DNA from: Lachnoclostridium sp. UBA1308
Lineage (GTDB): Bacteria > Bacillota > Clostridia > Lachnospirales > Lachnospiraceae
DNA length: 64,000 nt
NCBI GenBank assembly: GCA_002307215.1
Contig: DBTU01000047.1
Coordinates: forward strand, 62,001-126,000
Reading direction: 5' to 3'
In this document: piece by piece, positions 33,854-42,193 of the stretch
Position numbering within the stretch: position 1 is the first letter of the stretch
How the letters are laid out: each line of letters opens with the position of its first letter
Notes under the pieces: model-generated
The model's database searches: none
The model's input: only the letters and a program-made list of their open reading frames with translations
What the model was told of the DNA's origin: nothing
Translations under genes and position numbers: made by a program

Positions 33854-34195
33854 ATGTGTGAAATGGATAATATTACCAAAAGGATAAAAGGATTACTCGA
33901 TAGGAATAAAATCAACGGTGTTCAATTAGGCTTAATGTTGGGATTGCGAAAAAGTCCTCTGACAGATTGGAAGAATAGTAAATCAAAACCAACTCTAGAG
34001 CAAATTGTTATAATATGCAAAAATTTTTCCGTTAGTTCTGATTATATCCTATTTGGAAAAAAGGATTATACCGAATTTACAACCGATGAATTAGAAATGC
34101 TCGACAATTACAGACACTTAGATACCAGAGGAAAGCATAAACTACAGACACTACTATACGAGGAACTTGACCGTAATTTTAATGCCCGTTCCTAA
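33854..34195 (+). CDS. Small XRE-family transcriptional regulator
   Basis: 113 residues from the ATG at 33854 (GGGGGA upstream). The helix-turn-helix is at about 8-60 (KINGVQLGLMLGLRKSPLTD and CKNFSVSSDYILFGKKDY), followed by a C-terminal helical tail of unclear role. Such proteins usually act as dimeric repressors of nearby genes. It is a single gene, convergent with sigG, and its long upstream gap suggests self-regulation. Targets unknown. Confidence 0.82.
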   Translation: MCEMDNITKRIKGLLDRNKINGVQLGLMLGLRKSPLTDWKNSKSKPTLEQIVIICKNFSVSSDYILFGKKDYTEFTTDELEMLDNYRHLDTRGKHKLQTLLYEELDRNFNARS

Positions 34196-34208
34196 TTAAT
34201 AAATAATG

Positions 34209-34254
34209 AATGAAAAGCCGGTCGAGGGATTACTCCTTAGGCCGGCTCTTCATT
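34209..34254. terminator. Bidirectional hairpin between XRE gene and sigG
   Basis: TGAAAAGCCGG (34211-34221) pairs with CCGGCTCTTCA (34242-34252) with one mismatch. On the minus strand it is followed by TTTTCATT and may end the sigG transcript; on the plus strand it follows the XRE gene by 13 bases. Confidence 0.5.
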
Positions 34255-34304
34255 ATCTATATAAATCAATTCATCAAAGGATGAAATGACTTCTCCGATA
34301 TACT

Positions 34305-35081
34305 TTAATTCAGATAACTACGCATGTTTTTCAGCGCTGACTTTTCCAAACGGCTTACCTGTGCCTGAGATATATTAATTTCTCTTGCAACTTCCATCTG
34401 TGTTTTCCCTTCAAAGAAACGAAGTTTTACGATATTATGCTCTCTAGCCGATAGCTTATCCATCGCTTCTTTTAAGGATATTTCTTCTATCCAGTTTTCC
34501 TCCTTATTCTTCTTGTCGCTTACCTGGTCCATGATATAAAGGGCATCACCGCCTTCCACATACACAGGATCATACAAGGACACCGGACTTTGAATAGCAT
34601 CAAGGGCATATACAATATCTTCTTTGCTGATTCCAATCTCGGCCGCGATCTCACTTATGGTTGGTTCCTTCTCGTTTTTCCTAACTAAAGCCTCTTTTGC
34701 ATAAATTGCTTTGTACGCTGTATCCCTTAAAGACCGGCTGACTCGTATTGCATTATTATCTCGAAGATACCTCCTTATTTCACCAATAATCATCGGTACA
34801 GCATAAGTAGAAAACTTAACGTTCTGCGTAATATCGAAATTATCAATTGCCTTCATAAGTCCTATGCAACCGATTTGAAACAGATCATCAACATTTTCGT
34901 TGCTGTTTGAAAATCTTTGAATGATGGAAAGGACCAGACGAAGGTTTCCCTTAATATAAAGCTCTCTGGCTTCCTTATCACCCCTTAATATTCTTTGAAA
35001 CAATTCTTCCTTTTCACTGTTTTTCAACAATGGCAGTTTAGATGTATTAACACCACATATCTCAACCTTATAAAGAGCCAT
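34305..35081 (-). CDS. sigG: Forespore sigma factor SigG
   Basis: 258 residues. The N-terminal KVEICGVNTSKLPLLK peptide is unique to sigma-G; region 2 is VDDLFQIGCIGLMKAIDNFD and NVKFSTYAVPMIIGEIRRYL; region 4 ends ISQAQVSRLEKSALKNMRSY. It directs late forespore transcription after engulfment. It lies downstream of sigE with its own sigma-F/G-like promoter candidate. All regions are complete and length is as in Bacillus and Clostridium. Confidence 0.97.
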   Translation of the reverse strand: MALYKVEICGVNTSKLPLLKNSEKEELFQRILRGDKEARELYIKGNLRLVLSIIQRFSNSNENVDDLFQIGCIGLMKAIDNFDITQNVKFSTYAVPMIIGEIRRYLRDNNAIRVSRSLRDTAYKAIYAKEALVRKNEKEPTISEIAAEIGISKEDIVYALDAIQSPVSLYDPVYVEGGDALYIMDQVSDKKNKEENWIEEISLKEAMDKLSAREHNIVKLRFFEGKTQMEVAREINISQAQVSRLEKSALKNMRSYLN

Positions 35082-35117
35082 AACGAAACCTCCGAATCAT
35101 ATCATATTCACTATAAA

Positions 35118-35146
35118 ATGATTCACTTTTTGGCTCCTCTTTATAC
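35118..35146 (-). promoter_or_regulatory. Candidate sigma-F/sigma-G promoter of sigG
   Basis: On the minus strand GTATA (35142-35146) is followed after 15 bases by GTGAATCAT (35118-35126), close to the forespore consensus GYATA and GGNNANNNT with one mismatch. It lies 37 bases before the sigG start, as expected for forespore-specific control. Confidence 0.5.
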
Positions 35147-35216
35147 GATTATAAATATAGAATTTATTTCCATACATTGCTCTTTTCCGGTAAAACAGTT
35201 TAACATCAAGGTTTGC

Positions 35217-35957
35217 TCATTCAAACCGCACCATTTCTTTTTTTAATCTCTTAATAATCTTTTTCTCCAATCTTGATATATAGGATTGCGATATTCCAAG
35301 CAAATCGGCTACTTCCTTCTGAGTTCGTTCAGTTCCATCGTCGGTATTCAGACCAAATCTCAGATCGACAATAATTCTCTCCCTGTCCGACAGCTTTGAT
35401 AATGCCTTTCGAAGTAGCTTACGATCCACTTCCTCTTCTATGTTTCGATAAATGACATCTTCCTCGGTTCCTAGGATATCGGACAATAATAGCTCATTAC
35501 CGTCCCAGTCCACATTTAGCGGTTCATCTATGGAGACCTCCAGCTTTGTTTTATTATTACGCCTGAGATACATCAATATTTCATTTTCTATACATCTCGA
35601 AGCATAGGTTGCCAATTTAATGTTTTTATCTGGGTTAAATGTATTGATTGCCTTTATCAGTCCTATTGTACCGATGGATATTAAATCTTCCACTCCTACC
35701 CCGGTATTATCAAACTTTTTGGCTATGTATACGACAAGGCGTAAATTATGCTCAACTAAAAGGGATTTCATTTCTCCATCCCGCTCAGATCCAAGCAATG
35801 CAATAACTTCAGCCTCTTTCACTGAATCAAGAGGCGGCGGCAGAACCTCTGCTCCTCCGATATAATGAATTTCACCCTTATGTCCGAAAATGATTGTTTT
35901 TATATCAGGAATCATCCGAAATTGAAATCTGTTTTGAATTGATAGCTTTAATAGCAT
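35217..35957 (-). CDS. sigE: Mother-cell sigma factor SigE (pro-form)
   Basis: 246 residues from the ATG at 35957, chosen because GGGAGG lies upstream. The first ~30 residues form the amphipathic pro-sequence, followed by the conserved HYIGGAEVLPPPL junction where SpoIIGA cleaves in Bacillus. Region 2 (VGVEDLISIGTIGLIKAINT; KLATYASRCIENEILMYLRR) and region 4 (GISQSYISRLEKKIIKRLKK) are complete. It drives early mother-cell gene expression. It follows spoIIGA by 50 bases in the same orientation. Confidence 0.97.
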   Translation of the reverse strand: MLLKLSIQNRFQFRMIPDIKTIIFGHKGEIHYIGGAEVLPPPLDSVKEAEVIALLGSERDGEMKSLLVEHNLRLVVYIAKKFDNTGVGVEDLISIGTIGLIKAINTFNPDKNIKLATYASRCIENEILMYLRRNNKTKLEVSIDEPLNVDWDGNELLLSDILGTEEDVIYRNIEEEVDRKLLRKALSKLSDRERIIVDLRFGLNTDDGTERTQKEVADLLGISQSYISRLEKKIIKRLKKEMVRFE

Positions 35958-36007
35958 AGATAAACCTCCCATTTTTACCGGTTTGAATCACTTCGTTCAT
36001 TCCAAAC

Positions 36008-36925
36008 CTAAATAAGTTCCTTATGTAAAATTACGTGATAGTCATCATTTGCAGATAGGTGGTTATCACAAATAGCCGCGGTCACCTTCTCGTTACATAT
36101 TGTCTCCTTTCCGGTATGTATTAAAACTTTATCTAATATCAGTCCGGGCATGATTCCACTCTCTTTCCCAATGGACTGGTAAGGAATAAATCTGAGTCGT
36201 CGTGCGTTTTCCATACTTACAGCCAAATTATCAGAACTTTCACTAATTCCTCTTAGGCCTTTTCTCACAGCTTCCATATCATTACAGGCTTCACTAGACA
36301 ACAATTCTCCTAGTAACGTTTCATCAATTACCATGACCGGCTTTTTGAAAATCGGATCGTAGAGACAATTACCGGTATCAAGCAATCCAACTGTTTTGAT
36401 ATTTCGATTGTCACAAAATAACTCAACTTCATAGATTTCTTTGCGCTCACTTAGATTTCGGCGTATCAGGCGTAGAAGAATGAAAGATGTCGGAATCAGC
36501 AGAAGCAATATTGCTATTACTGTTTCCCATGACAGATTGCTCAAAATCAAGGAAGTTCCGATGTGGATTAACTTTTCCCTAAAATCCGTATAATAGTAGA
36601 CGGAATTAATCAGTCCTCCCGCAAAATAGGTAATCAGATAAAGTGCAATCATTTGCTGTAACAGCTGTACTGGCCTCATCTTGCCAAAAGTTATGCACAA
36701 CATCAGTGCAGATGCCGCTATATTCATGAACAAAAACCGGATTATAATATTCATCCACGGAAAAATGCTAACTATTACAGCAGAAACTGCACCTACTGCA
36801 GAGCCGACCACCATTCTTTTCCAACGAAATATTTTTCGATTTACTTTACTCAAAATAAATAACAAAATAAAATCCATTGAAAAGTTCAGGACAAAAATAA
36901 TATCCGGATAAATTTCTAGATACAA
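36008..36925 (-). CDS. spoIIGA: Sporulation sigma-E processing peptidase SpoIIGA
   Basis: 305 residues. Five N-terminal membrane helices (to about residue 150) and a C-terminal aspartic-protease-like domain with the catalytic motif GLLDTGNCLYDP. It cleaves pro-sigma-E at the septum after a signal from SpoIIR. The start is a TTG at 36925 with GGAGGTG six bases upstream. It is the first gene of the spoIIG operon, preceded by a Spo0A-type promoter candidate. The catalytic Asp is present, so it should be active. Confidence 0.93.
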   Translation of the reverse strand: MYLEIYPDIIFVLNFSMDFILLFILSKVNRKIFRWKRMVVGSAVGAVSAVIVSIFPWMNIIIRFLFMNIAASALMLCITFGKMRPVQLLQQMIALYLITYFAGGLINSVYYYTDFREKLIHIGTSLILSNLSWETVIAILLLLIPTSFILLRLIRRNLSERKEIYEVELFCDNRNIKTVGLLDTGNCLYDPIFKKPVMVIDETLLGELLSSEACNDMEAVRKGLRGISESSDNLAVSMENARRLRFIPYQSIGKESGIMPGLILDKVLIHTGKETICNEKVTAAICDNHLSANDDYHVILHKELI

Positions 36926-36982
36926 ATTTCACCTCCAGCAGATTGTCAACTTGTTACCCAAATACCGGTAACGTACATTACG

Positions 36983-37014
36983 ATTATATCTTGTTTGTTT
37001 TCCATATTTTGTCA
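36983..37014 (-). promoter_or_regulatory. Candidate spoIIG promoter with 0A-box-like element
   Basis: TATAAT (36983-36988) lies 20 bases after TGACAA; the upstream element TGACAAAA (37007-37014) resembles a Spo0A box. The long spacing matches the unusual spoIIG promoter of Bacillus, which is Spo0A-dependent. It is about 58 bases before the spoIIGA start. Confidence 0.42.
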
Positions 37015-37085
37015 TATTCTGGTAACCTAATTTCAATTTTCATTTACTTAATTTTACAGCAACCGCGCTATTTTTTGTTTACAGC

Positions 37086-37130
37086 GCAAAAAAAGCTGTT
37101 AGATTATTTTTATCAAAATAATCTAACAGC
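37086..37130 (-). terminator. Strong terminator downstream of ftsZ
   Basis: GCTGTTAGATTATTTT pairs perfectly with its complement around a 4-base loop (37095-37130), with a run of T on the minus strand (37088-37094). It separates the division cluster from the spoIIG operon. Confidence 0.85.
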
Positions 37131-37164
37131 CTTAATCTCTTATGTATTATGGTTTTTCTTATTT

Positions 37165-37340
37165 TTACTTATTGTGGCGGGTTCTCAAAGAAACGTATTC
37201 TGTTATGAAAATGGTTTTACTTATTATGACGGGTTCTCAAAGAACCGCTTCTAGTTATTAAAACAGATTTACTTATTATGACGGGTTCTCAAAGAACCGC
37301 TTCTAGTTATTAAAACAGATTTACTTATTATGACGGTTCT
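37165..37340 (-). repeat. 52-base tandem repeats derived from the ftsZ 3' end
   Basis: Units start at 37165, 37217 and 37269; the second and third are identical and the first is diverged. The fourth, partial unit (37321-37340) is the ftsZ 3' end itself, including the stop codon. Each unit has a GGTTCTCAAAGAACC-type hairpin (weaker in the first) and a copy of the last six ftsZ codons with one extra base. In the ftsZ mRNA they would form a row of small hairpins in the 3' UTR before the terminator. Confidence 0.85.
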
Positions 37341-38553
37341 TTTGGAGGAATTCAGGTATTTTAATCCCGCCCGGATCTGTATTGGTATTGGATGGTGATT
37401 TTGCCGGCTCACTTATCGGTCGTCTTGTTGGATCTGTCTGGAAAGTGGTTTGAGGGCTCTGAGAAGACTGTCCTGCTCCAGCAAAGGCACTCGTAGAATA
37501 GGATCTTCCAAGATTAAGCTCTGGCTTAATCGCAGGTCTGGCTCCGGTTGATGAGGCTGATGCATGTCTTAAAAATTCCGGTGTTTTCACCATGTCTTTC
37601 GATCTACTATCAAGTCCTGTGGCAATAACCGTTATAGTTGCAGAATCCTGTATTGTATCATCATACATCGCTCCAAAGATAATATTGGCAGAATCTCCGG
37701 CTAATTCTTGAACTAGGGTTGCCGCCTCATTTGCTTCAATCAGGCTGATATCTCCGGAAATATTTATAATCACATGAGAAGCACCTTGAATGGTAGTCTC
37801 AAGTAACGGGCTGGTAATTGCTTGTTTTACCGCGTCGATACATTTATCATCTCCGGTTCCGATACCAATACCGATATGTGCGACGCCCTTGTTCTTCATA
37901 ACTGTTTGAACATCCGCAAAGTCAAGATTAATAAGTCCCGGTACATTAATCAAATCCGTAATTCCCTGAACTCCTTGCTGTAAAACCTCATCAGCCTTGC
38001 GTAGTGCATCGGGCATCGTTGTTCTTCGGTCTACAATCTCAAGTAATTTATCATTCGGAATGACAATCAAGGTATCTACAAATTCTTTCAAGCGCTCAAT
38101 CCCGCTGACAGCATTCGTCATTCGTGTTTTTGCTTCGAATTTGAAAGGTTTGGTAACAATACCTACTGTTAGTATCCCCAAATCTTTTGCGATTTGTGCT
38201 ACAACAGGAGCAGCCCCTGTTCCTGTTCCGCCACCCATACCACAGGTAACAAATACCATATCAGAGCCTCTGATAATCTCAGTAAGCTGATCTTTGCTTT
38301 CTTCTGCTGCTTTTTGTCCGATTTCAGGTTGTGCACCTGCACCGAGTCCCTTGGTAAGTTTCTCCCCGATCTGTACAATCTGTGGAGCTTTACAGTTCTT
38401 AAGATGCTGCTTGTCCGTATTGACACAAACAAATTCAACACCCAAAATATTCTCTTCTATCATTCGATTAACGGCGTTATTACCTGCTCCTCCTACCCCA
38501 ATTACAAGTATTCGTGCTGTGGTATCCGCCTCATTTGTTCTTATCTCAAGCAA
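37321..38553 (-). CDS. ftsZ: Cell division protein FtsZ
   Basis: 410 residues. GTPase domain with the tubulin signature GGGTGTGAAPVVAQ near 107-120 and the T7 loop LINLDFADVQTVM, a flexible linker (about 320-390), and a C-terminal tail ending IPEFLQKNRHNK that binds FtsZ partners. It polymerises into the Z ring. The start appears to be TTG at 38553 with GGAGG eight bases upstream. ftsA, usually adjacent in other phyla, is missing from the cluster. Its 3' end is duplicated in tandem downstream. Confidence 0.97.
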   Translation of the reverse strand: MLEIRTNEADTTARILVIGVGGAGNNAVNRMIEENILGVEFVCVNTDKQHLKNCKAPQIVQIGEKLTKGLGAGAQPEIGQKAAEESKDQLTEIIRGSDMVFVTCGMGGGTGTGAAPVVAQIAKDLGILTVGIVTKPFKFEAKTRMTNAVSGIERLKEFVDTLIVIPNDKLLEIVDRRTTMPDALRKADEVLQQGVQGITDLINVPGLINLDFADVQTVMKNKGVAHIGIGIGTGDDKCIDAVKQAITSPLLETTIQGASHVIINISGDISLIEANEAATLVQELAGDSANIIFGAMYDDTIQDSATITVIATGLDSRSKDMVKTPEFLRHASASSTGARPAIKPELNLGRSYSTSAFAGAGQSSQSPQTTFQTDPTRRPISEPAKSPSNTNTDPGGIKIPEFLQKNRHNK

Positions 38554-38797
38554 GGTCTAGTCCTCCTTTTATCGTATTCACTAATTCATAACAAGTTAAA
38601 TTAATTCAACTTGCAATATTCTCACAAATCCCTTTAAAATCCATTCCCTTTTTCCGGAAAACCACATCATAATGGGATATAATCTTTTTAATATACAATT
38701 TGTGGTGTTCTGCAATCCTACTTTATATAATATCTTTAAATTCCCAAATAATCAAGTACAATTTTTAAAAAAAGCAAATTATTTAAGTCATTTTTAT

Positions 38798-39628
38798 CTA
38801 TTCTGTCGAATTTTTTGTTTTACCAATGACAATGTCGGTATCCTGATCATAATCCCTCATATCAAGCTCATACAGTTCTTTGTCTTTGGCTGTTTTCAGG
38901 ATATTTACCATATCTGACAGCGCCTCCTCATAATCACTCTTCTTACCAAGTAAAACCTTAATGTCATTGCAGATCAGCGTAATGTTTTCATTTTCATCAA
39001 TCTTTACTGTATTGACATCAAGTTCATACTTATTGACTAGTCTGGTTATATTCAGTATTATATCAAAGAGCTCGTCACTTTGTGAATCATTTGCTTCATT
39101 ATCAGTATCGTCACTTTGTGAATCATTTGCTTCATTATCGGTATCGTTGTTTTTTAAATTCAACTTTTCATGCAATACTATTTCATCAAATTGCAGTCCA
39201 TCTATTACCGGAACCTTTTCAATTTTCTTTGATGAACTTTCAACAACAATTCCATCTTTATCAAAATAGAGATATTCACCCATAATATTCACGCATCCGG
39301 TAACCATTTTTTCATATACATAAATTGTCACCTTGTGATTACTGTTCTTCTCAATATCAAGCTTTTCGATAAAAGGTATCTCCGGTGTGGTTAAGAACCG
39401 ATACTTCAGATACAAATATACGCTGTTATAATCCAAAGGCGATTTTAATACCATCTCCTTAATTTCATTTTTTGTATAACGTGTCTCACCTACAATATCT
39501 ACTTTTTTAATACCAAATGCAAACAAAAATATCACAGTAGGAACACCAATCAAAAATAAAATAATGAATGCCTTCCGGCAAATTCTCTTTCGTACACTAT
39601 GTGAGTTCCTTTGCCTTTTAATACTCAT
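38798..39628 (-). CDS. ftsQ: Cell division protein FtsQ/DivIB
   Basis: 276 residues from the ATG at 39628, since the earlier Met overlaps the GGAGG site. A basic cytoplasmic start, one membrane helix (about 19-40), a POTRA domain (KKVDIVGETRYTKNEIKEMV) and an extracellular beta domain. Between them lies a duplicated acidic Asp/Asn/Ser-rich 12-residue segment (coding repeat at 39072-39143). In the family it forms a complex with FtsL and DivIC/FtsB. It follows murA by 28 bases. Low sequence conservation is normal for DivIB. Confidence 0.85.
   Translation of the reverse strand: MSIKRQRNSHSVRKRICRKAFIILFLIGVPTVIFLFAFGIKKVDIVGETRYTKNEIKEMVLKSPLDYNSVYLYLKYRFLTTPEIPFIEKLDIEKNSNHKVTIYVYEKMVTGCVNIMGEYLYFDKDGIVVESSSKKIEKVPVIDGLQFDEIVLHEKLNLKNNDTDNEANDSQSDDTDNEANDSQSDELFDIILNITRLVNKYELDVNTVKIDENENITLICNDIKVLLGKKSDYEEALSDMVNILKTAKDKELYELDMRDYDQDTDIVIGKTKNSTE
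39072..39143 (-). repeat. 36-base tandem repeat inside ftsQ
   Basis: Two adjacent 36-base units differing at one base encode DTDNEANDSQSD twice, in frame, in a low-complexity acidic loop of FtsQ. Number may vary between strains. Confidence 0.85.
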
Positions 39629-39656
39629 TATAACCTCCATGTTGATTGTACACCTA

Positions 39657-40925
39657 TCAGGTTATCATTCTGATTTTCGCACCGAGTGTCTTTAAATCTC
39701 TGCAAATGTCTTCATACCCCCGCTCGATATACGAAGCATCGTGTACAACGCTTTTTCCCTCCGCAACCATAGCAGCAAGTATCAGACCTGCGCCTCCGCG
39801 TAAATCCTTGGCATATATCTCCGTACCGTGAAGGGTTTCAACCCCCGTAATCAAAGCTTTTCTGCCTTCCTGTTCAATGCTAATCAGAGCACCCATTTTT
39901 ACCAGATCCGACACATTCTGAAATCGTGATTCAAAGATATCTTCAATTATGATACTTTTTCCATCAGCAACACATAGAACGGACATCACCTGGGACTGCA
40001 TATCAGTCGGAAAGCCCGGGTATGGCTCCGTTTTTAATAAAGATAATGACTTTGCTCTTTGTGTATTTTTTACTCTTATGGTATTATCCTTCGATGTAAT
40101 TTCACAACCGGTTTTTATTAACGTTCTTACTGTTGAAGTTATCTGGTTTACGGGAGCATTTAAAAATGTAACATCACCTCCGGTTGCTGCGACTGCCGCC
40201 ATATATGTTCCTGTCACAATACGGTCCGGCGATAATGTAAATTCCACATCATTCAACCGTTTTACTCCTTCAACCACAAGAAAGGAAGTACCCTTGCCAC
40301 ATATTCTAGCTCCTGCTTCTAACAGATAGTTACAAACCTCAGTCACTTCAGGTTCTCTGGCGGCATTGAAAATTCTGGTGACTCCCTCCGAAAAAACTGC
40401 GGTAAGTAATACATTCTGGGTGGCACCGACACTTGGGGATTCAAGAAATATGTCATTTCCGATAATTTTATCCGAGTAACAATGAATAATGCTGTTATCT
40501 TCTCCCGAAAACTCCTGCGTAACATTCATCTTCTTAATTGCATTCAGATGATAGTTAATCGGCCTTTTACCTATGGAACAGCCTCCCGGATATGCAATTG
40601 TAACTTCATGGAATCTTCCGAGTATAGCCCCCAAAAATAAAATTGAACTTCGCATTTTGATTACGGATGATTCGGAAATCTGGGTGATATTTGCCATACT
40701 GCTGTCTACCGTCAATGTGTTTTCGTCCCAAGATGTTTTACAACCGAGCTCCTCCAGTATTTTTACCATATGAACCACATCAAGTATTTTGGGACAATTC
40801 TTAAGTATAGAGATTCCTTTATTCAAAATAGTTGCAGCAATTACAGGTAATGCCGCATTCTTTGAACCTTGTATTTTTAGCTCACCCTTTAACTGCTCTT
40901 TGCCGATGACCTCAATACTGGACAT
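39657..40925 (-). CDS. murA: UDP-GlcNAc 1-carboxyvinyltransferase MurA (Cys type)
   Basis: 422 residues with the complete MurA pattern: GSKNAALP at the start, the catalytic loop YPGGCSIGKRPINYH with Cys116, FPTDMQSQ and ESRFQNVSDL. It adds enolpyruvate to UDP-GlcNAc, the first committed step of peptidoglycan synthesis, and should be fosfomycin-sensitive. It lies in the division cluster between ftsW and ftsQ, a place usually held by murG and/or murC/murB in other bacteria. GAGG precedes the ATG. The Asp-type paralogue is at 22158-23468. Confidence 0.96.
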   Translation of the reverse strand: MSSIEVIGKEQLKGELKIQGSKNAALPVIAATILNKGISILKNCPKILDVVHMVKILEELGCKTSWDENTLTVDSSMANITQISESSVIKMRSSILFLGAILGRFHEVTIAYPGGCSIGKRPINYHLNAIKKMNVTQEFSGEDNSIIHCYSDKIIGNDIFLESPSVGATQNVLLTAVFSEGVTRIFNAAREPEVTEVCNYLLEAGARICGKGTSFLVVEGVKRLNDVEFTLSPDRIVTGTYMAAVAATGGDVTFLNAPVNQITSTVRTLIKTGCEITSKDNTIRVKNTQRAKSLSLLKTEPYPGFPTDMQSQVMSVLCVADGKSIIIEDIFESRFQNVSDLVKMGALISIEQEGRKALITGVETLHGTEIYAKDLRGGAGLILAAMVAEGKSVVHDASYIERGYEDICRDLKTLGAKIRMIT

Positions 40926-41035
40926 AGCGCACCTCAGACAATGAAGGAAATATACTACTACTATATGAATCCTTCTTTGTCCGCGTGAATCACACCTGGC
41001 TCATCTGTGCGGTCAGGGTGCATGAATGGTTTTCT

Positions 41036-42184
41036 CTACACTTTTTCTCCCTTTATCTGGTTCGAAACGCTAAGGACAATCCCCATTTCGAACAGTAATA
41101 CCATGACGGAGCTGCCTCCGTAACTAATAAAGGGAAGTGTGTTACCTGTTGATGGGATCGTGTTTGTTACAACCGCGATATTGATTAATACCTGCACGGC
41201 GATATGAGCAAGCACTCCGGTTGCAATTAGTCCACCGTATAAATCTGTTGCATTTATAGCAATGATAAAAATACGCCACATTAATAAAATAAATACCAAA
41301 ATTACCGCAAAAGCTCCGAATAAGCCCATCTCTTCACAAATTACAGCGAAAATCATATCATTGTGCGATTCCGGGATAAACCCCAGTTTCTGAATACTTT
41401 CGCCAAGTCCTTTCCCAAAAAATCCTCCCGATGCAATTGCATATAAGCCCTGAAGGATCTGATAACCGTTCGGCGCCGTTTCCACATGGAGCCAGGCTTC
41501 AATACGGTCGGAGCGGTAGGAATTAAAGAAGAAGATAAACATCAAGCCGAGACCGGTAAGCATTAGTCCAGAAACTACAAAATATCCTTTCTTCCTACTG
41601 GCGACAAAACAAATGGAAACCAGGATGACCGCTATGATGATTGCAGTAGATAAGTTAGCTATTACAATAAGTCCCAATAACGGTGCAATAAAGACACAAA
41701 CCCTTAAAAAGCCTGTGAACTTATCCAACTTTTTCGGAGCAAGATTAACAATATATGCGGTAAATAAAATAACAGCAATTTTCGTTAGCTCAGAAGGTTG
41801 GAATCTTCCGAGACCCGGTATATCCAACCACCTTTTTGAGCCCTTGGTTTCGTCACCGAATACCAATACTATGGTTTGAAGAAAAAGGCATGCGCTATAA
41901 AGAATTGTTATCGGCTTAAGCCTAATAATCGGAAGCTTATTGATGTAAATATGATAATCTATCTTTGATACAAATATCATGACAAGAATACCCACCCCTG
42001 CAAAAAGCGCCTGCTTCTCGAGATAATATGCCGGTGACTGATTCTTCATCTGTGCGTTAAAGGAGCTTGTGCTATAGATATATACCAGGCCAAAGCATAC
42101 CAGAAATAGCACAAGAAATAACAGGCTGTAATCATAATAACTATGCATTTTTCTTTGATTTGTTTGCGCTACTGTTCTGCTCAT
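41036..42184 (-). CDS. ftsW: SEDS-family protein FtsW (or SpoVE-like)
   Basis: 382 residues with about ten membrane helices. Conserved SEDS features include PSELTKIAVILFTAYIV, GYQILQGLYAIASGGFFGKG and NTIPSTGNTLPFISYGGSSV. SEDS proteins polymerise glycan strands from lipid II together with a class B PBP, two of which are encoded close upstream. Whether this copy serves vegetative division (FtsW) or spore cortex formation (SpoVE) cannot be told from sequence; the location between murD and murA favours the division role or a shared one. AAGGAG lies before the ATG. Confidence 0.9.
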   Translation of the reverse strand: MSRTVAQTNQRKMHSYYDYSLLFLVLFLVCFGLVYIYSTSSFNAQMKNQSPAYYLEKQALFAGVGILVMIFVSKIDYHIYINKLPIIRLKPITILYSACLFLQTIVLVFGDETKGSKRWLDIPGLGRFQPSELTKIAVILFTAYIVNLAPKKLDKFTGFLRVCVFIAPLLGLIVIANLSTAIIIAVILVSICFVASRKKGYFVVSGLMLTGLGLMFIFFFNSYRSDRIEAWLHVETAPNGYQILQGLYAIASGGFFGKGLGESIQKLGFIPESHNDMIFAVICEEMGLFGAFAVILVFILLMWRIFIIAINATDLYGGLIATGVLAHIAVQVLINIAVVTNTIPSTGNTLPFISYGGSSVMVLLFEMGIVLSVSNQIKGEKV

Positions 42185-42193
42185 CTTTTCTCC

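Noticed and set aside
37165..37320. 52-base repeats as a CRISPR array
   Set aside because: Units are directly adjacent without unique spacers and derive from the ftsZ 3' end; no cas gene is near.
38954..39290. Ser-rich open frames on the plus strand opposite ftsQ
   Set aside because: They are antisense shadows of the acidic tandem repeat in ftsQ.
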